64,000 nucleotides of DNA from Bacillus sp. AFS088145 (GCF_002564465.1 NZ_NUUX01000025.1:16444-80443); one strand, 5' to 3'; positions 47,798-56,815 are shown, counted from the stretch's first letter. Translations and numbers: made by a program. The notes: a model not told the origin generated them from the letters alone.

Positions 47798-47990
47798 TTA
47801 TTCCCACTCAATAGTGCAATAAGTTCCATAAGCAACATGTTTGTCAATTAATTCTCTTACATACTTTTCAGATAATTTACCGCTTTATTAAAAAAATTGA
47901 TTTAGAAAGATTTACGATTAAAACCCATTTACGATATAAAGCTTTACCATCCCAATAACGCGGTCTTCCTTTTACACGGTTATTAATCAT
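47798..47990 (-). pseudogene. Remnant of an unrecognised coding sequence with a frameshift
   Basis: Read on the minus strand, MINNRVKGRPRYWDGKALYR continues about 13 residues, then the frame shifts and resumes as KLSEKYVRELIDKHVAYGTY up to a TAA at 47798. The amino-acid composition of both pieces looks like a real protein, and together they would make about 63 residues, with possible extension upstream to about 48020. No ribosome binding site precedes the ATG. The family is not recognised. Confidence 0.5.
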
Positions 47991-48142
47991 CGGGAAAAAC
48001 AGGATGGATCTATTTAAAAAGTATTAATTTTAATGGAATTACGCTACATTTCGGCGGTTACATTAAAATTTTGCGTTCAATATGACTTATATTATGCCTT
48101 AATCCCGCCAGGATACCCTTAGCCGTATTGGTATATTTTTGG

Positions 48143-48500
48143 TTTAATTGCGGTTTTCGTGTTTTTATTTGCGATTTTCGAAATTTAATTGCACTTTTGC
48201 CTTTTTTAATTGCGGTTATCGAATTTTAATTGTACTTTTGCCTTTTTTATTTGCACTTCTACATTTATTTGTACTCTTCCGACCTTTAATTGCGGCCTCT
48301 CAGTTTTTATTTGCACTCTTACGACCTTTATTTGCCCCTCTCAGTTTTTATTTGCACTCTTACAGCTTTTATTTGCAGCCTCTCAGTTTTTATTTGCTCT
48401 CTTACGACCTTTATTTGCGCCTCCCAGTTTTTATTGCACTTTTTCTCCCTCATACCTACAGCTCAATTTTCATTTGCATCCTTACTTCTTTTATTAACCC
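48143..48500. repeat. Tandem array of ~17 degenerate ~21-bp units
   Basis: Units start TTTAATTGC or TTTATTTGC. In the centre they alternate between two spacers, ACTCTTACGACC and GCCTCTCAGTT, so a dimer of about 42 bp repeats. The first units carry GGTTTTCG and ACTTTTGCC spacers. The plus strand is strongly pyrimidine-rich. All three plus frames stay open here simply because the period is close to a multiple of 3. The same unit occurs at 3604-3742. Confidence 0.85.
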
Positions 48501-48547
48501 CCTCAATGCCCAAAAAAAGAAAGCCAAAAAAGGCTTTCAATAAAAAA

Positions 48548-49381
48548 CTACTTACGTAAATTCCATTCCGCAGTATTATATTTAGTAGCAGCTAATTCCA
48601 GTACTTCCTCCTCTTGAGCCTCTGTTAATTCATAAGGCACCAACTCAATATCTAATCCAATTTCGAAGCCTTTTTCAAATGCTTCATACAAGTCAGCCAT
48701 TGTTTTAGGAGTAGTACTTTCTGCATTGATCCATGTTGCACGATCTAAGAATCGTTTTTTCATTCTTTCTCTCACTGCGTCAGAAGAGAAAATATATAAG
48801 TCATATAACATATCAACATCAATATTTAAAGGAATTGAACCGTGCTGAAGAATTGAGCCCTTTTGTCTCGTTTGAGCACTTCCAGCAATTTTTTTATCAT
48901 TTACAACAACTTCATACCATGATGGCGCATCAAAGCAAACGGCACTTGCTGGGTTTTTTAATTCGTTTTTTTCTTCAGCAGTTTTTGGTACAGAAAATGA
49001 AGCATCTAAACCAAGTAGCTTGTACCCTTCTAAAATTCCCATTGAAATCACTCGATATGCTTCTGTAACAGATACAGGCATATTTGGGTAGCTTTCAGGT
49101 ACAATTACGCTATAAGTTAATTCATCGTGATGAAGTACGCTTCTTCCACCAGTTTGGCGTCTTACGAAATCACCATTGTATTTTTTTAATGCATCTAAAC
49201 TTATTTCTTGGTTTTTTTGGAAATATCCGATTGTTACAGTAGGATTTTCCCATTCATAGAAACGCAGTGTTGGAAGAAAACCTTCTTCACTTTGCCACTT
49301 GATTAGGCATTCATCAAGAGCCATATTATAGCTACCTGATTTTACTCCGCTATTAATAAAATTCCACTTTGTCTTTGTCAT
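48548..49381 (-). CDS. lipM: Octanoyl-[GcvH]:protein octanoyltransferase LipM
   Basis: This enzyme transfers octanoate from acyl carrier protein to GcvH, the first step of lipoyl cofactor assembly, which BkdB in this window needs. The 277-residue protein belongs to the biotin/lipoate ligase fold: RRQTGGRSVLHHDELTYSV, the catalytic Cys149 in ASAVCFDAPSWYEV, and the conserved KKIAGSAQTR lysine. It corresponds to yqhM. GAGGAGATTTTC precedes the ATG. Confidence 0.94.
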   Translation of the reverse strand: MTKTKWNFINSGVKSGSYNMALDECLIKWQSEEGFLPTLRFYEWENPTVTIGYFQKNQEISLDALKKYNGDFVRRQTGGRSVLHHDELTYSVIVPESYPNMPVSVTEAYRVISMGILEGYKLLGLDASFSVPKTAEEKNELKNPASAVCFDAPSWYEVVVNDKKIAGSAQTRQKGSILQHGSIPLNIDVDMLYDLYIFSSDAVRERMKKRFLDRATWINAESTTPKTMADLYEAFEKGFEIGLDIELVPYELTEAQEEEVLELAATKYNTAEWNLRK

Positions 49382-49496
49382 GTTGAAAATCTCCTCATTT
49401 TTCGATAAATTTTTACTTTTTTAATGAAAGTTTCTTGCACAATCCTACTAGAGAATTATAATAAGATAAGTAGGTAATTGAAAGGTGTTGAAAAAT

Positions 49497-49880
49497 TTGA
49501 GTCAGTTTTTACCAATAATTTTTGTCGTACTAGGTATCATTGTATACTCAACAGTTATGTATTTCTACCAAAAACGTTTAATTAAAACGTTAACTGAGGA
49601 AGAATTTCGTGCTGGCTACCGTAAATCTCAGCTAATTGACTTACGTGATCAAGAAGATTTTAAGAACGGCCATATATTAGGTGCTCGAAATATTCCGTTC
49701 GCACAATTAAAAACGCGTTCAAAAGAAATTCGTAAAGATCAGGCAGTCTATTTATATGATCAAATGGGCGTTCGTCCTGGACAAGCTGCACGTATTTTAC
49801 GTAAACAAGGTGTAACAGAACTTTACCAACTTAAGGGCGGATACAAACTTTGGTCTGGTAAAATTAAAAAAGGTTTATAA
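49497..49880 (+). CDS. yqhL: Rhodanese-like protein (YqhL type) lacking the catalytic cysteine
   Basis: A membrane helix near the N-terminus is followed by a single rhodanese domain (LTEEEFRAGYRKSQLIDLRDQEDFKNGHILGARNIPFAQL). In the active-site loop the usual Cys is replaced by Asp: YLYDQMGVRPGQAA where relatives have YLYCQSGMRSGRAA. Sulfurtransferase activity is therefore unlikely. The start is uncertain: a TTG at 49497 is best spaced from AAAGGTG, but a GTG at 49485 or TTG at 49488 is possible. It is divergent from lipM. Confidence 0.85.
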   Translation: MSQFLPIIFVVLGIIVYSTVMYFYQKRLIKTLTEEEFRAGYRKSQLIDLRDQEDFKNGHILGARNIPFAQLKTRSKEIRKDQAVYLYDQMGVRPGQAARILRKQGVTELYQLKGGYKLWSGKIKKGL

Positions 49881-49900
49881 TCCATATTTAATTTAAATGA

Positions 49901-49934
49901 AAAAAACTACTTCATTTTTATGAAGTAGTTTTTG
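49901..49934 (+). terminator. Terminator of yqhL
   Basis: AAAACTACTTCAT and ATGAAGTAGTTTT pair around a short T loop, followed by TTTTTG. Confidence 0.92.
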
Positions 49935-49975
49935 CGTTTTATATAGAAGTCATTAAAACCAAGCTCAGGACAAGT

Positions 49976-50611
49976 TTATTCTTTATGAGTTTTTGGTTTA
50001 GCGTATTTCTCGCCTTTTGTATCGACCTTTATGGACTCGATGATGACTGGAGTAACAGGTTTTTCCATTGAATCCACTTCAACTGCGTCTATTTTCTTAA
50101 CAATATCGATTCCTTCTGTCACTTTACCAAATGAAGCATATTGCCCATCAAGGTCAGGTGTATCGTTTGCCATTATGAAAAATTGACTTCCAGCACTATT
50201 TGGATCACCAGTTCGTGCCATAGATAGTACACCTGTTGTATGTTTTAAGTTATTTTTAAAGCCGTTTGATGTAAATTCACCATCAATTGCATATCCTGGG
50301 CCACCGCCACCAGTTCCCTCAGGGTCGCCACCTTGAATTACGAAGTCTCTAACAACTCGATGGAATGTTAATCCATTATAAAATCCTTTGTTTGCTAGTG
50401 AAATAAAATTATCTACTGTATTTGGTGCAATATTAGGATATAATTCAGCTTTAATGACACCGTAATCCTTTACCTTTATTGTTGCTATTGGTAATTTCCC
50501 ATGTTTTTTACCATTTGCAGATTTTTCATTATTGTTACCACATGCTGCTAATAAGCTGATTGTTAATACAAGACAGCTTATTAAAATTGCCCTAATCGAT
50601 CTTTTTAACAT
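49976..50611 (-). CDS. Cyclophilin-type peptidyl-prolyl isomerase lipoprotein
   Basis: A lipoprotein of 211 residues with signal peptide MLKRSIRAILISCLVLTISL and lipobox LAAC (Cys24), so anchored outside the cell membrane. The cyclophilin domain has FHRVVRDFVIQGGDPEGTGGGGPG and NSAGSQFFIM, with the catalytic Arg in FHRV and the substrate-binding FxxQ region intact. It probably helps fold exported proteins. The ATG at 50611 follows GGGGGAGAAGG. Extracytoplasmic cyclophilins of this type are common in Bacillus. Confidence 0.94.
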   Translation of the reverse strand: MLKRSIRAILISCLVLTISLLAACGNNNEKSANGKKHGKLPIATIKVKDYGVIKAELYPNIAPNTVDNFISLANKGFYNGLTFHRVVRDFVIQGGDPEGTGGGGPGYAIDGEFTSNGFKNNLKHTTGVLSMARTGDPNSAGSQFFIMANDTPDLDGQYASFGKVTEGIDIVKKIDAVEVDSMEKPVTPVIIESIKVDTKGEKYAKPKTHKE

Positions 50612-50725
50612 TTTTCCTTCTCCCCCTCTTTCATTTTTTAGTTTACCAAATTTGACCATGTATTTTCTATAGTTTCGAAAAATTGGGAATTTTTACACAG
50701 ACCGAGTTAGTTCACATAAATATTA

Positions 50726-50763
50726 AAAAACTGCTATTCAAATACGAAATGAATAGCAGTTTC
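50726..50763 (-). terminator. Terminator of the MMPL transporter gene
   Basis: AAACTGCTATTCA and TGAATAGCAGTTT pair perfectly around a 9-nt loop, just after the stop. Confidence 0.92.
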
Positions 50764-50774
50764 TCTTAATTTAT

Positions 50775-53006
50775 TTATCCAACTCGTTTAGATGGTTCAT
50801 CGATTTTATTTTTAGCAAATGGAAACCACCAATTCCATTTTCCAAATAACTGCATTAAGCTTGGAACTAAAACTAAACGAACGATTGTAGCATCCAAGAA
50901 AATGGCAATAGCAATCCCGATTCCCATCTGTTTAACAGGTACCATATCTGTAAAAGCAAATGCTCCTGTAATAACAATCATAATGGATGCCGCTGATGTG
51001 ATAATACGGCTCGTCGATACTAACCCTTCTCTTGTTGAATAAGTATTATCTCCCGATTCATAGTATAGCTCTTGCATTCTCGACATTAAAAATACTTCAT
51101 AGTCCATACTTAAACCGAAAACTAAACCAAAGACAAACACTGGCAAAATCAACATGATATCAGATTGAGGTAAGCCAAAATTACCACCTTGGAATAACCA
51201 AGTAATGATTCCAAACGTTGCACTTAAAGATAATACATTCATTAAGATCGCTTTGATTGGAATGATCATGGACCTAAATGCAATCATTAATATGATAAAA
51301 GTACTAACCATAATCACAAGTAAACCGTATACAATATTATTTGTAATCTCATCAAATAATTCTTGTTCAAATTTCACTTGACCACCGACAGTATAATTAA
51401 GTCCTTCAATTTTCCCATTGTATTTATCTTCAAAATCTCTTACCCATTGCTTCCCTTTTTCTGATTTTGGATCAGAATTCAAGAATACTTGAATATAAGT
51501 TTTATTCTTTTTAATATAGGCATCAATAGCAGGCTGAATTTTTGATGCGTTTGGAGATTTTAAAGCAGGTAATAATTGCTGAGCGTTTAAATTAACTGCA
51601 TTCAACACACTTTTAACTTCATAAACATTCTTGTCATCTTCAAGCTTTTTCTGTACTTTATCTAATGCGTTTACATTATTTTGCTTTAAAAAGTCAGTAT
51701 TAGATTCTAGTACAATTGAGACCGTTCCATGTTTTTGAGCTTCCGGAAGAAAAGCTTTTTGATATTTTTCATAATTAATTCTCGACGTTGCATCCTTTGG
51801 TAATGCATCAATTGTAGGTATATTTAGGTGCACATCTCTAATTGGAATGACGAAAAGACCTAAAATGATTAATGATGTTAGTGCCATGATGATCGGTCTT
51901 TTCATAACGAAATTTGCGAACTTTCTCCAAACTGCTTGTTGCTGGTCTTGGCTTCGATTCGCAATCGATTTTAACGTACCTTTATTAATATTTTTACCAA
52001 GAGCAGAAAGTACTGCTGGTAATAGGGTTAATGATAAAAATAAACTAACTAATACAACAACTGCACCACTTATTGCAACACTTCTAAATAAATCAATATT
52101 TATGAAGTACAGAGCTGATAATCCAATAAATACGCAAATACCAGAAAAAATAATCGCTCTACCTGCAGTTGCAAACGTTACACTAATTGCTTCTTTCACT
52201 GATGAATGATTCTGTAATTCAGTTTTATAACGGCTTACGAATAATAAGGCAAAATCGATTGATAGTGCTAATCCAATCATCGGTGCAACATTTAAGACAA
52301 AGATTGATAAATCAACATGCTTACCTATAAAGAATAAAATTCCAAATGTACTTAAAATACTAATCATACCGATTATAATTGGAATCGCAGATGCAACTAA
52401 ACTTCCAAATGCAAAAAATAGGACGATAAACGCAATCGGTACACCAATCATTTCTGCTTTCTTTAAGTCATCTTGACTAGTTTTATTCATTACATCACTA
52501 ATGATTGTAAATCCAGTTGTTCCTACCTTTACAGTATCATCTGAAAAAGACTCTACTTTTTTTGCAAATTTATTGTTTAGATCAACAAGCTTATCGTGAT
52601 CCTTCTCATTGAATAATAGAGATAAGTAGGCAATATTATCTTTTTTCATACCCGGATTCATTAGAGGGTGATGAAATTGTTTTATATTCTTTTCTTTTTG
52701 AACTTCCTTCACAATCCGTTCAATATCAGATTGGAATTCGGCGTTAGAGGCACCCTTTTTCCGCTCAAGTATGATGATGAGTGAATCTGGCGATTGTTCA
52801 AATTCTTTTTCTAGTACATTCTTAGCTTTTTCATACTCTCCAGGTGTCCTAAAACCATCTCCATCTAAAATGCCAGGTAAATGCTTCGAATAAATACCTA
52901 GAATGATTGAAAATATAGCTAAAATTGCAATAACAATATACCGGAATTGATAAATCGATCGACCCACCTTTTTCCAAGCACTATTTTCACTTACTGTACT
53001 TTTCAT
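50775..53006 (-). CDS. MMPL/RND family transporter (YdfJ-like)
   Basis: A 743-residue inner-membrane exporter with the duplicated MMPL layout: helix 1, a large extracytoplasmic loop (residues 30-170), five helices, then a second half with the same plan. The signature DFALLFVSRYKTEL and its partner DYEVFLMSRMQELYYESGD carry the acidic residues of the proton relay. Likely substrates are lipids or drugs; none can be assigned. It lies 245 bp downstream of the PAP2-like gene, behind a possible attenuator leader. Confidence 0.92.
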   Translation of the reverse strand: MKSTVSENSAWKKVGRSIYQFRYIVIAILAIFSIILGIYSKHLPGILDGDGFRTPGEYEKAKNVLEKEFEQSPDSLIIILERKKGASNAEFQSDIERIVKEVQKEKNIKQFHHPLMNPGMKKDNIAYLSLLFNEKDHDKLVDLNNKFAKKVESFSDDTVKVGTTGFTIISDVMNKTSQDDLKKAEMIGVPIAFIVLFFAFGSLVASAIPIIIGMISILSTFGILFFIGKHVDLSIFVLNVAPMIGLALSIDFALLFVSRYKTELQNHSSVKEAISVTFATAGRAIIFSGICVFIGLSALYFINIDLFRSVAISGAVVVLVSLFLSLTLLPAVLSALGKNINKGTLKSIANRSQDQQQAVWRKFANFVMKRPIIMALTSLIILGLFVIPIRDVHLNIPTIDALPKDATSRINYEKYQKAFLPEAQKHGTVSIVLESNTDFLKQNNVNALDKVQKKLEDDKNVYEVKSVLNAVNLNAQQLLPALKSPNASKIQPAIDAYIKKNKTYIQVFLNSDPKSEKGKQWVRDFEDKYNGKIEGLNYTVGGQVKFEQELFDEITNNIVYGLLVIMVSTFIILMIAFRSMIIPIKAILMNVLSLSATFGIITWLFQGGNFGLPQSDIMLILPVFVFGLVFGLSMDYEVFLMSRMQELYYESGDNTYSTREGLVSTSRIITSAASIMIVITGAFAFTDMVPVKQMGIGIAIAIFLDATIVRLVLVPSLMQLFGKWNWWFPFAKNKIDEPSKRVG

Positions 53007-53097
53007 TTTTCCACTCCTTATTTACATATCCTACCAATATCTTATCAAACTGATGTAAATTCGCCTATTGATTTATATTTTGAGTCAGAAAAAAGAG

Positions 53098-53185
53098 AAA
53101 GATTACTCTCCAAGTGAAGTCTTAAGGCAAAGGAGTAATTGCACTTCCTAATAATGGCCACCCGTCGAATGAACTACCTCGATGC
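53098..53185 (-). promoter_or_regulatory. Possible attenuator in the leader of the MMPL gene
   Basis: On the minus strand a stem ATTACTC/GAGTAAT is followed within a few nucleotides by TTTCTCTTTTTT, resembling a terminator. Upstream GAAGTG could pair with CACTT inside its loop to give an alternative fold. No known riboswitch is recognised. The stems are seen; control is inferred. Confidence 0.35.
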
Positions 53186-53208
53186 CAATTGATCTTTTCT
53201 TAATGTGT

Positions 53209-53254
53209 AAAAAAACGCCCATAATATAAATCAATTGATTTATATTAGAGCGTT
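53209..53254 (-). terminator. Terminator with a 24-bp perfect palindrome after the PAP2-like gene
   Basis: AATATAAATCAATTGATTTATATT is self-complementary and is flanked by AACGC / GCGTT, with seven T residues following on the minus strand. Confidence 0.88.
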
Positions 53255-53678
53255 AAAATTTTGAAACTATGATGGCAATGATGATTCCAATTAATGCTCC
53301 AACAACAACCTCATATGAAGTATGACCTACTAGTTCATTTAATGCTTTATAATTTTTAATTCTTCCATGAAAAAAATCATTTAATAACTTTGCGTGTTTA
53401 CTTACTGCCAATCTTACACCTGAAGCATCATACATAATAATCGTCGCAAAAATTGCTGAGATTGCGAAAGTAACATTTCCAAAACCTTCTGTTAATCCAA
53501 CACTTAATGCTAATCCAGTAACTGTTGAGGAATGTGAACTTGGCATACCACCAGAAGCAAAAAACTTAGATATATCAAATTCTTTTTCTTTAAATAAATG
53601 GATAATGACCTTTAAAAACTGCGCAATAAACCACGCTATAATAGCTGAAATTAATGGCTCGTTATGAAGAATTGTCAA
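53253..53678 (-). CDS. yuiD: Divergent PAP2 family protein (DUF212, YuiD)
   Basis: The 141-residue membrane protein of about four helices matches the DUF212/YuiD family, e.g. FASGGMPSSHSSTVTGLALSVGLTEGF with the SSHS-type phosphatase motif, DASGVRLAVSKHAKLLND and HTSYEVVVGALIG. Membership suggests a lipid phosphate phosphatase, but the reaction is not proven. AAAGGAGGTTCCTTTT precedes the ATG. Confidence 0.9.
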   Translation of the reverse strand: MTILHNEPLISAIIAWFIAQFLKVIIHLFKEKEFDISKFFASGGMPSSHSSTVTGLALSVGLTEGFGNVTFAISAIFATIIMYDASGVRLAVSKHAKLLNDFFHGRIKNYKALNELVGHTSYEVVVGALIGIIIAIIVSKF

Positions 53679-53938
53679 AAGGAACCTCCTTTAAGTGTAA
53701 CTAATTGTTATTCCATTATTATCTTTCTTAAATAATTGTATATTCATTAATAGCTTATAAGAACAAAATTATTTTTGTTAAATATTAAAATGTAAAACAG
53801 ATCTTTACTTTTGTATCAATATTATTATGTTTTTTACTTATTATTTTTATTTAATAGTTGACATATAATGGAGAATTTCAATCACATAATACAAGATTAT
53901 GAAATATATAAATTTTTAATAAATTATCATTTTTGAAA

Positions 53939-53966
53939 TTGACAATTCATATAATTCTGATAGACT
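53939..53966 (+). promoter_or_regulatory. Sigma-A promoter of the DUF2292 gene and sulfate operon
   Basis: TTGACA and TAGACT are spaced 16 bp apart, about 30 bp upstream of the start codon. A second TTGACA lies near 53858. No clear CymR box was recognised. Confidence 0.6.
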
Positions 53967-53996
53967 TAGTTGTAATTAAATTCTAGGAGGAAGCTC

Positions 53997-54140
53997 ATGA
54001 GCCAAACCAACGACTTAACACCCATCATTGAGGTCGTGGAATCGTTACTTAATGGTTTAAGATTTGGAACAATCACATTAGTCGTTCAAGATGGGAGAAT
54101 TATTCAAGTAGAAAAGCAAGAAAAAATACGATTAAAGTAA
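53997..54140 (+). CDS. DUF2292 (YezD-family) small protein
   Basis: The 47-residue product (MSQTNDLTPIIEVVESLLNG, then LRFGTITLVVQDGRIIQVEKQEKIRLK) fits the DUF2292/YezD family: a small alpha/beta fold with a conserved FGTITLVVQDGRIIQ core. In many Firmicutes and other bacteria this family accompanies sulfate assimilation genes, as here. AGGAGGAAGCTC precedes the ATG. It is separated from cysH by a strong hairpin, so it is the first gene of the transcript. Its exact function is unknown. Confidence 0.85.
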   Translation: MSQTNDLTPIIEVVESLLNGLRFGTITLVVQDGRIIQVEKQEKIRLK

Positions 54141-54169
54141 ATATGTTCCTGCTGACTAGAAAAACTAGA

Positions 54170-54222
54170 GGCAGCTCAAGTCTACGTATGAAAAATGTAG
54201 ATTTGAGCTGCCTTTTCTTTTT
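54170..54222 (+). terminator. Terminator or attenuator between DUF2292 gene and cysH
   Basis: GGCAGCTCAAGTCTAC pairs with GTAGATTTGAGCTGCC (one mismatch), followed by TTTTCTTTTT. An alternative stem (CTGC...CTAG at 54149-54159 with CTAG...GCAG at 54165-54174) uses the first bases of the terminator stem. Partial read-through into cysH is plausible. The stems are seen; regulation is inferred. Confidence 0.8.
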
Positions 54223-54262
54223 AGGATAACTTGGCTTCTTTAGTCAATTGGAGGAAAAGAAA

Positions 54263-54964
54263 ATGAGATTTGAAAATTGGAACGTGAAAAGTATTCCGGA
54301 CTTTTCAATTGATAATGAAACAAAAGGTGCACTTGAAGTACTAGAGTGGGCTTACAAAACCTATGGTGATGACCTAATTTATGCTTGTAGCTTTGGTGTA
54401 GAAGGAATCTTATTAATTGATTTAATTTCAAAAGTAAAACCAGATGCAAAGGTTGTTTTCTTAGAGACCGGCCTACATTTCAAGGAAACTTATGAATTAA
54501 TAGACCGCGTGCAAGCTAAATATCCAAACTTACAAATAGAAAAGAAAACACCAAGTCTGACTTTAGAAGAGCAAGCAAGTATTCATGGAGATGAGCTATG
54601 GAAGCGTGAACCAAATAAGTGCTGTAATATTCGCAAAATCTTACCACTTCAAGAAGCTCTAAATGGTGCTCCAGCCTGGGTGTCAGGCTTAAGAAGGGAA
54701 CAATCTCCTTCAAGACAAAAAACAGAATTTCTTAATCTAGATAATAAGTTCAGTTCAATTAAAGTTTGTCCCTTAATCCATTGGACTTGGAAGGAAGTTT
54801 GGCGATATGTATATTACAAAAATCTCCCATACAATCCATTACACGATATAGGGTACCCAAGTATTGGTTGTGAGGTATGTACATTACCTGCTTCGAATTC
54901 TTCAGATAGTCGCTCTGGTCGTTGGTCTGGTTCACAAAAAAATGAATGTGGATTACATGATTAG
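54263..54964 (+). CDS. cysH: Adenylylsulfate/phosphoadenylylsulfate reductase
   Basis: This reduces APS or PAPS to sulfite with thioredoxin. The 233-residue product has the nucleotide-binding [10 protein letters not shown], the iron-sulfur cysteines Cys120-Cys121 and Cys203-X2-Cys206 and the catalytic ECGLH (Cys229). The CC...CXXC set indicates a [4Fe-4S] enzyme of the APS-reducing or dual type, as in B. subtilis CysH. TTGGAGG precedes the ATG at 54263. It heads the sat-cysC-sir genes. Confidence 0.95.
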   Translation: MRFENWNVKSIPDFSIDNETKGALEVLEWAYKTYGDDLIYACSFGVEGILLIDLISKVKPDAKVVFLETGLHFKETYELIDRVQAKYPNLQIEKKTPSLTLEEQASIHGDELWKREPNKCCNIRKILPLQEALNGAPAWVSGLRREQSPSRQKTEFLNLDNKFSSIKVCPLIHWTWKEVWRYVYYKNLPYNPLHDIGYPSIGCEVCTLPASNSSDSRSGRWSGSQKNECGLHD

Positions 54965-55043
54965 TTGTCTTTATTAGATGCTAAAAAATGAAAGTTTATT
55001 CTTACTAACTATTAAAATAGGAAAATTTAAGGAGTGTTTAGAA

Positions 55044-56195
55044 ATGAGTTTACCCCCTCATGGCGGAGTCTTAATTAATCGATTTAATCCAGAAGTTACT
55101 GTGAAGGATGGTTTGAAGGAAATTCCTTTAGATTTAATCGCGTTAAGTGATCTAGAGTTAATTGGAAATGGAGCTTATAGTCCCCTTACTGGTTATTTAG
55201 GAAAAGAAGATTATGAGCAAGTCGTAAGCACAATGAGATTAAAAGACGGGACTGTATGGAGTATTCCAATTACCCTTCCTGTTAGTGGACAAATAGCCAG
55301 CAATCTAAAACTAGGAGAACTAGTTAAACTAACTTGGGAAAATAAAGTGTATGGCTTGTTAAAGATTGATGATATTTATACACCTAACAAATTACTTGAG
55401 GCACAGTTTGTTTATGGTACTACTGATGCAAACCACCCTGGAGTCGCAAAATTGTATTCCCGTGGTGATGTTTATTTAGGTGGCGAAGTAACTGTTATTA
55501 GACAAATTAAACATACCCAATTCACAGAACATTATTTAAGTCCAAAAGAAACAAGAGAAAAATTTGCATCATTAAATTGGAAGAAAATAGTTGGGTTTCA
55601 AACTCGTAATCCAGTTCATCGTGCCCATGAATATATTCAGAAAACTGCACTTGAAATTGTGGATGGTTTGTTCTTAAACCCATTAGTTGGAGAGACAAAA
55701 TCGGACGATATTCCTGCAGAAGTCCGAATGAAAAGCTATAAAGTCTTACTCCAAAACTATTATCCAACAGATCGTGTATTTTTAGCCGTATTCCCTGCCG
55801 CAATGCGATATGCGGGACCAAGAGAAGCTGTGTTCCATTCGATTGTTAGAAAAAATTACGGCTGCACACATTTTATTGTAGGGCGTGATCATGCTGGCGT
55901 TGGCAATTATTACGGAACTTATGATGCACAAAAAATCTTTCAAAAATTTTCACAAGATGAATTAGGAATCTCTCTCCTATTCTTTGAAAATAGTTTCTAT
56001 TGCTCAAAGTGCGAAAATATGGCATCTACAAAAACATGCCCGCATGGTAGTGAACATCACGTAACATTATCAGGTACGAAGGTTCGTGAAATGCTAAAAA
56101 AAGGTGAAGTTCCTCCTTCTGCTTTTAGTAGAAAAGAAGTTGTTGAAGTATTAATTGAAGGTTTAAAAGAACCTGAATCAATTTCTGTGGAATAG
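55044..56195 (+). CDS. sat: Sulfate adenylyltransferase (ATP sulfurylase)
   Basis: This activates sulfate to APS with ATP. The 383-residue monofunctional enzyme has [17 protein letters not shown] (the HXXH motif), [12 protein letters not shown] and a cysteine-rich segment ([16 protein letters not shown]) likely to bind zinc. The ATG at 55044 follows AAGGAGTG; the frame is open from 54978 but that extension lacks support. It is separated from cysH by 79 bp. Confidence 0.96.
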   Translation: MSLPPHGGVLINRFNPEVTVKDGLKEIPLDLIALSDLELIGNGAYSPLTGYLGKEDYEQVVSTMRLKDGTVWSIPITLPVSGQIASNLKLGELVKLTWENKVYGLLKIDDIYTPNKLLEAQFVYGTTDANHPGVAKLYSRGDVYLGGEVTVIRQIKHTQFTEHYLSPKETREKFASLNWKKIVGFQTRNPVHRAHEYIQKTALEIVDGLFLNPLVGETKSDDIPAEVRMKSYKVLLQNYYPTDRVFLAVFPAAMRYAGPREAVFHSIVRKNYGCTHFIVGRDHAGVGNYYGTYDAQKIFQKFSQDELGISLLFFENSFYCSKCENMASTKTCPHGSEHHVTLSGTKVREMLKKGEVPPSAFSRKEVVEVLIEGLKEPESISVE

Positions 56196-56207
56196 GAGAA
56201 AAGTTAT

Positions 56208-56804
56208 ATGTCTAAAAATATCGTTTGGCACCAGGCTAGTATTTCAAAAGAAGACCGTCGACAAAAAAACAATCACCACAGCTGTATTTTATGGTTTACT
56301 GGTTTATCTGCTTCAGGTAAATCGACGATTGCTAACGAGATTGCAAAAGCTTTATACCATCTTAATGTTCAACAATACGTATTAGATGGTGATAATATTC
56401 GTCACGGTTTAAACAAAGATCTAGGTTTCACTGATTTTGACAGAACTGAAAACATAAGACGAATTGGTGAAGTAGCAAAACTCTTTGTTGATAACGGGCA
56501 AATTGTCTTAACAGCCTTTATCTCCCCATTTATTGCTGATCGAAATATCGTTCGGTCATTAGTCGAACAAGACGAGTTTATTGAAGTTTACGTAGAATGC
56601 TCCGTTGAAACTTGTGAGAGTAGAGATCCGAAAGGACTTTATAAAAAAGCAAAAAATGGTGAAATTCAAAACTTTACGGGTATCAGCTCTCCGTATGAGG
56701 CACCAATAAATCCAGAAATTACATTAAATACTGATAAACAATCTGTACAAGAATGTGTTGAAACAATACTTCAATTTTTAAAGAGTAAAAATTATATTGG
56801 GTAA
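56208..56804 (+). CDS. cysC: Adenylylsulfate kinase
   Basis: This phosphorylates APS to PAPS. The 198-residue product contains Walker A GLSASGKSTIANEI, DGDNIRHGLNKDLGFTDFDRTENIRR and FTGISSPYEAPINPEI, all standard for APS kinase. It follows sat by 12 bp. Its presence beside a cysH of the 4Fe-4S type is normal in Bacillus. Confidence 0.96.
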   Translation: MSKNIVWHQASISKEDRRQKNNHHSCILWFTGLSASGKSTIANEIAKALYHLNVQQYVLDGDNIRHGLNKDLGFTDFDRTENIRRIGEVAKLFVDNGQIVLTAFISPFIADRNIVRSLVEQDEFIEVYVECSVETCESRDPKGLYKKAKNGEIQNFTGISSPYEAPINPEITLNTDKQSVQECVETILQFLKSKNYIG

Positions 56805-56815
56805 GGTGATGTTCG

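Noticed and set aside
48143-48500. CRISPR-like regular repeats
   Set aside because: The units have no conserved repeat with unique spacers of constant length, the spacers themselves repeat, and no cas gene is nearby.
48148-48559. Three long overlapping plus-strand reading frames in three different phases, rich in Phe, Tyr, Leu and Ser
   Set aside because: All three frames are open only because the DNA is a ~21-bp pyrimidine-rich tandem repeat. They lack ribosome binding sites, and the product would be a meaningless repeat.
54141-54262. SAM (S-box) riboswitch before cysH
   Set aside because: The S-box consensus (GAGGGA...GCAACC) is absent; only a simple terminator and one alternative stem are present.
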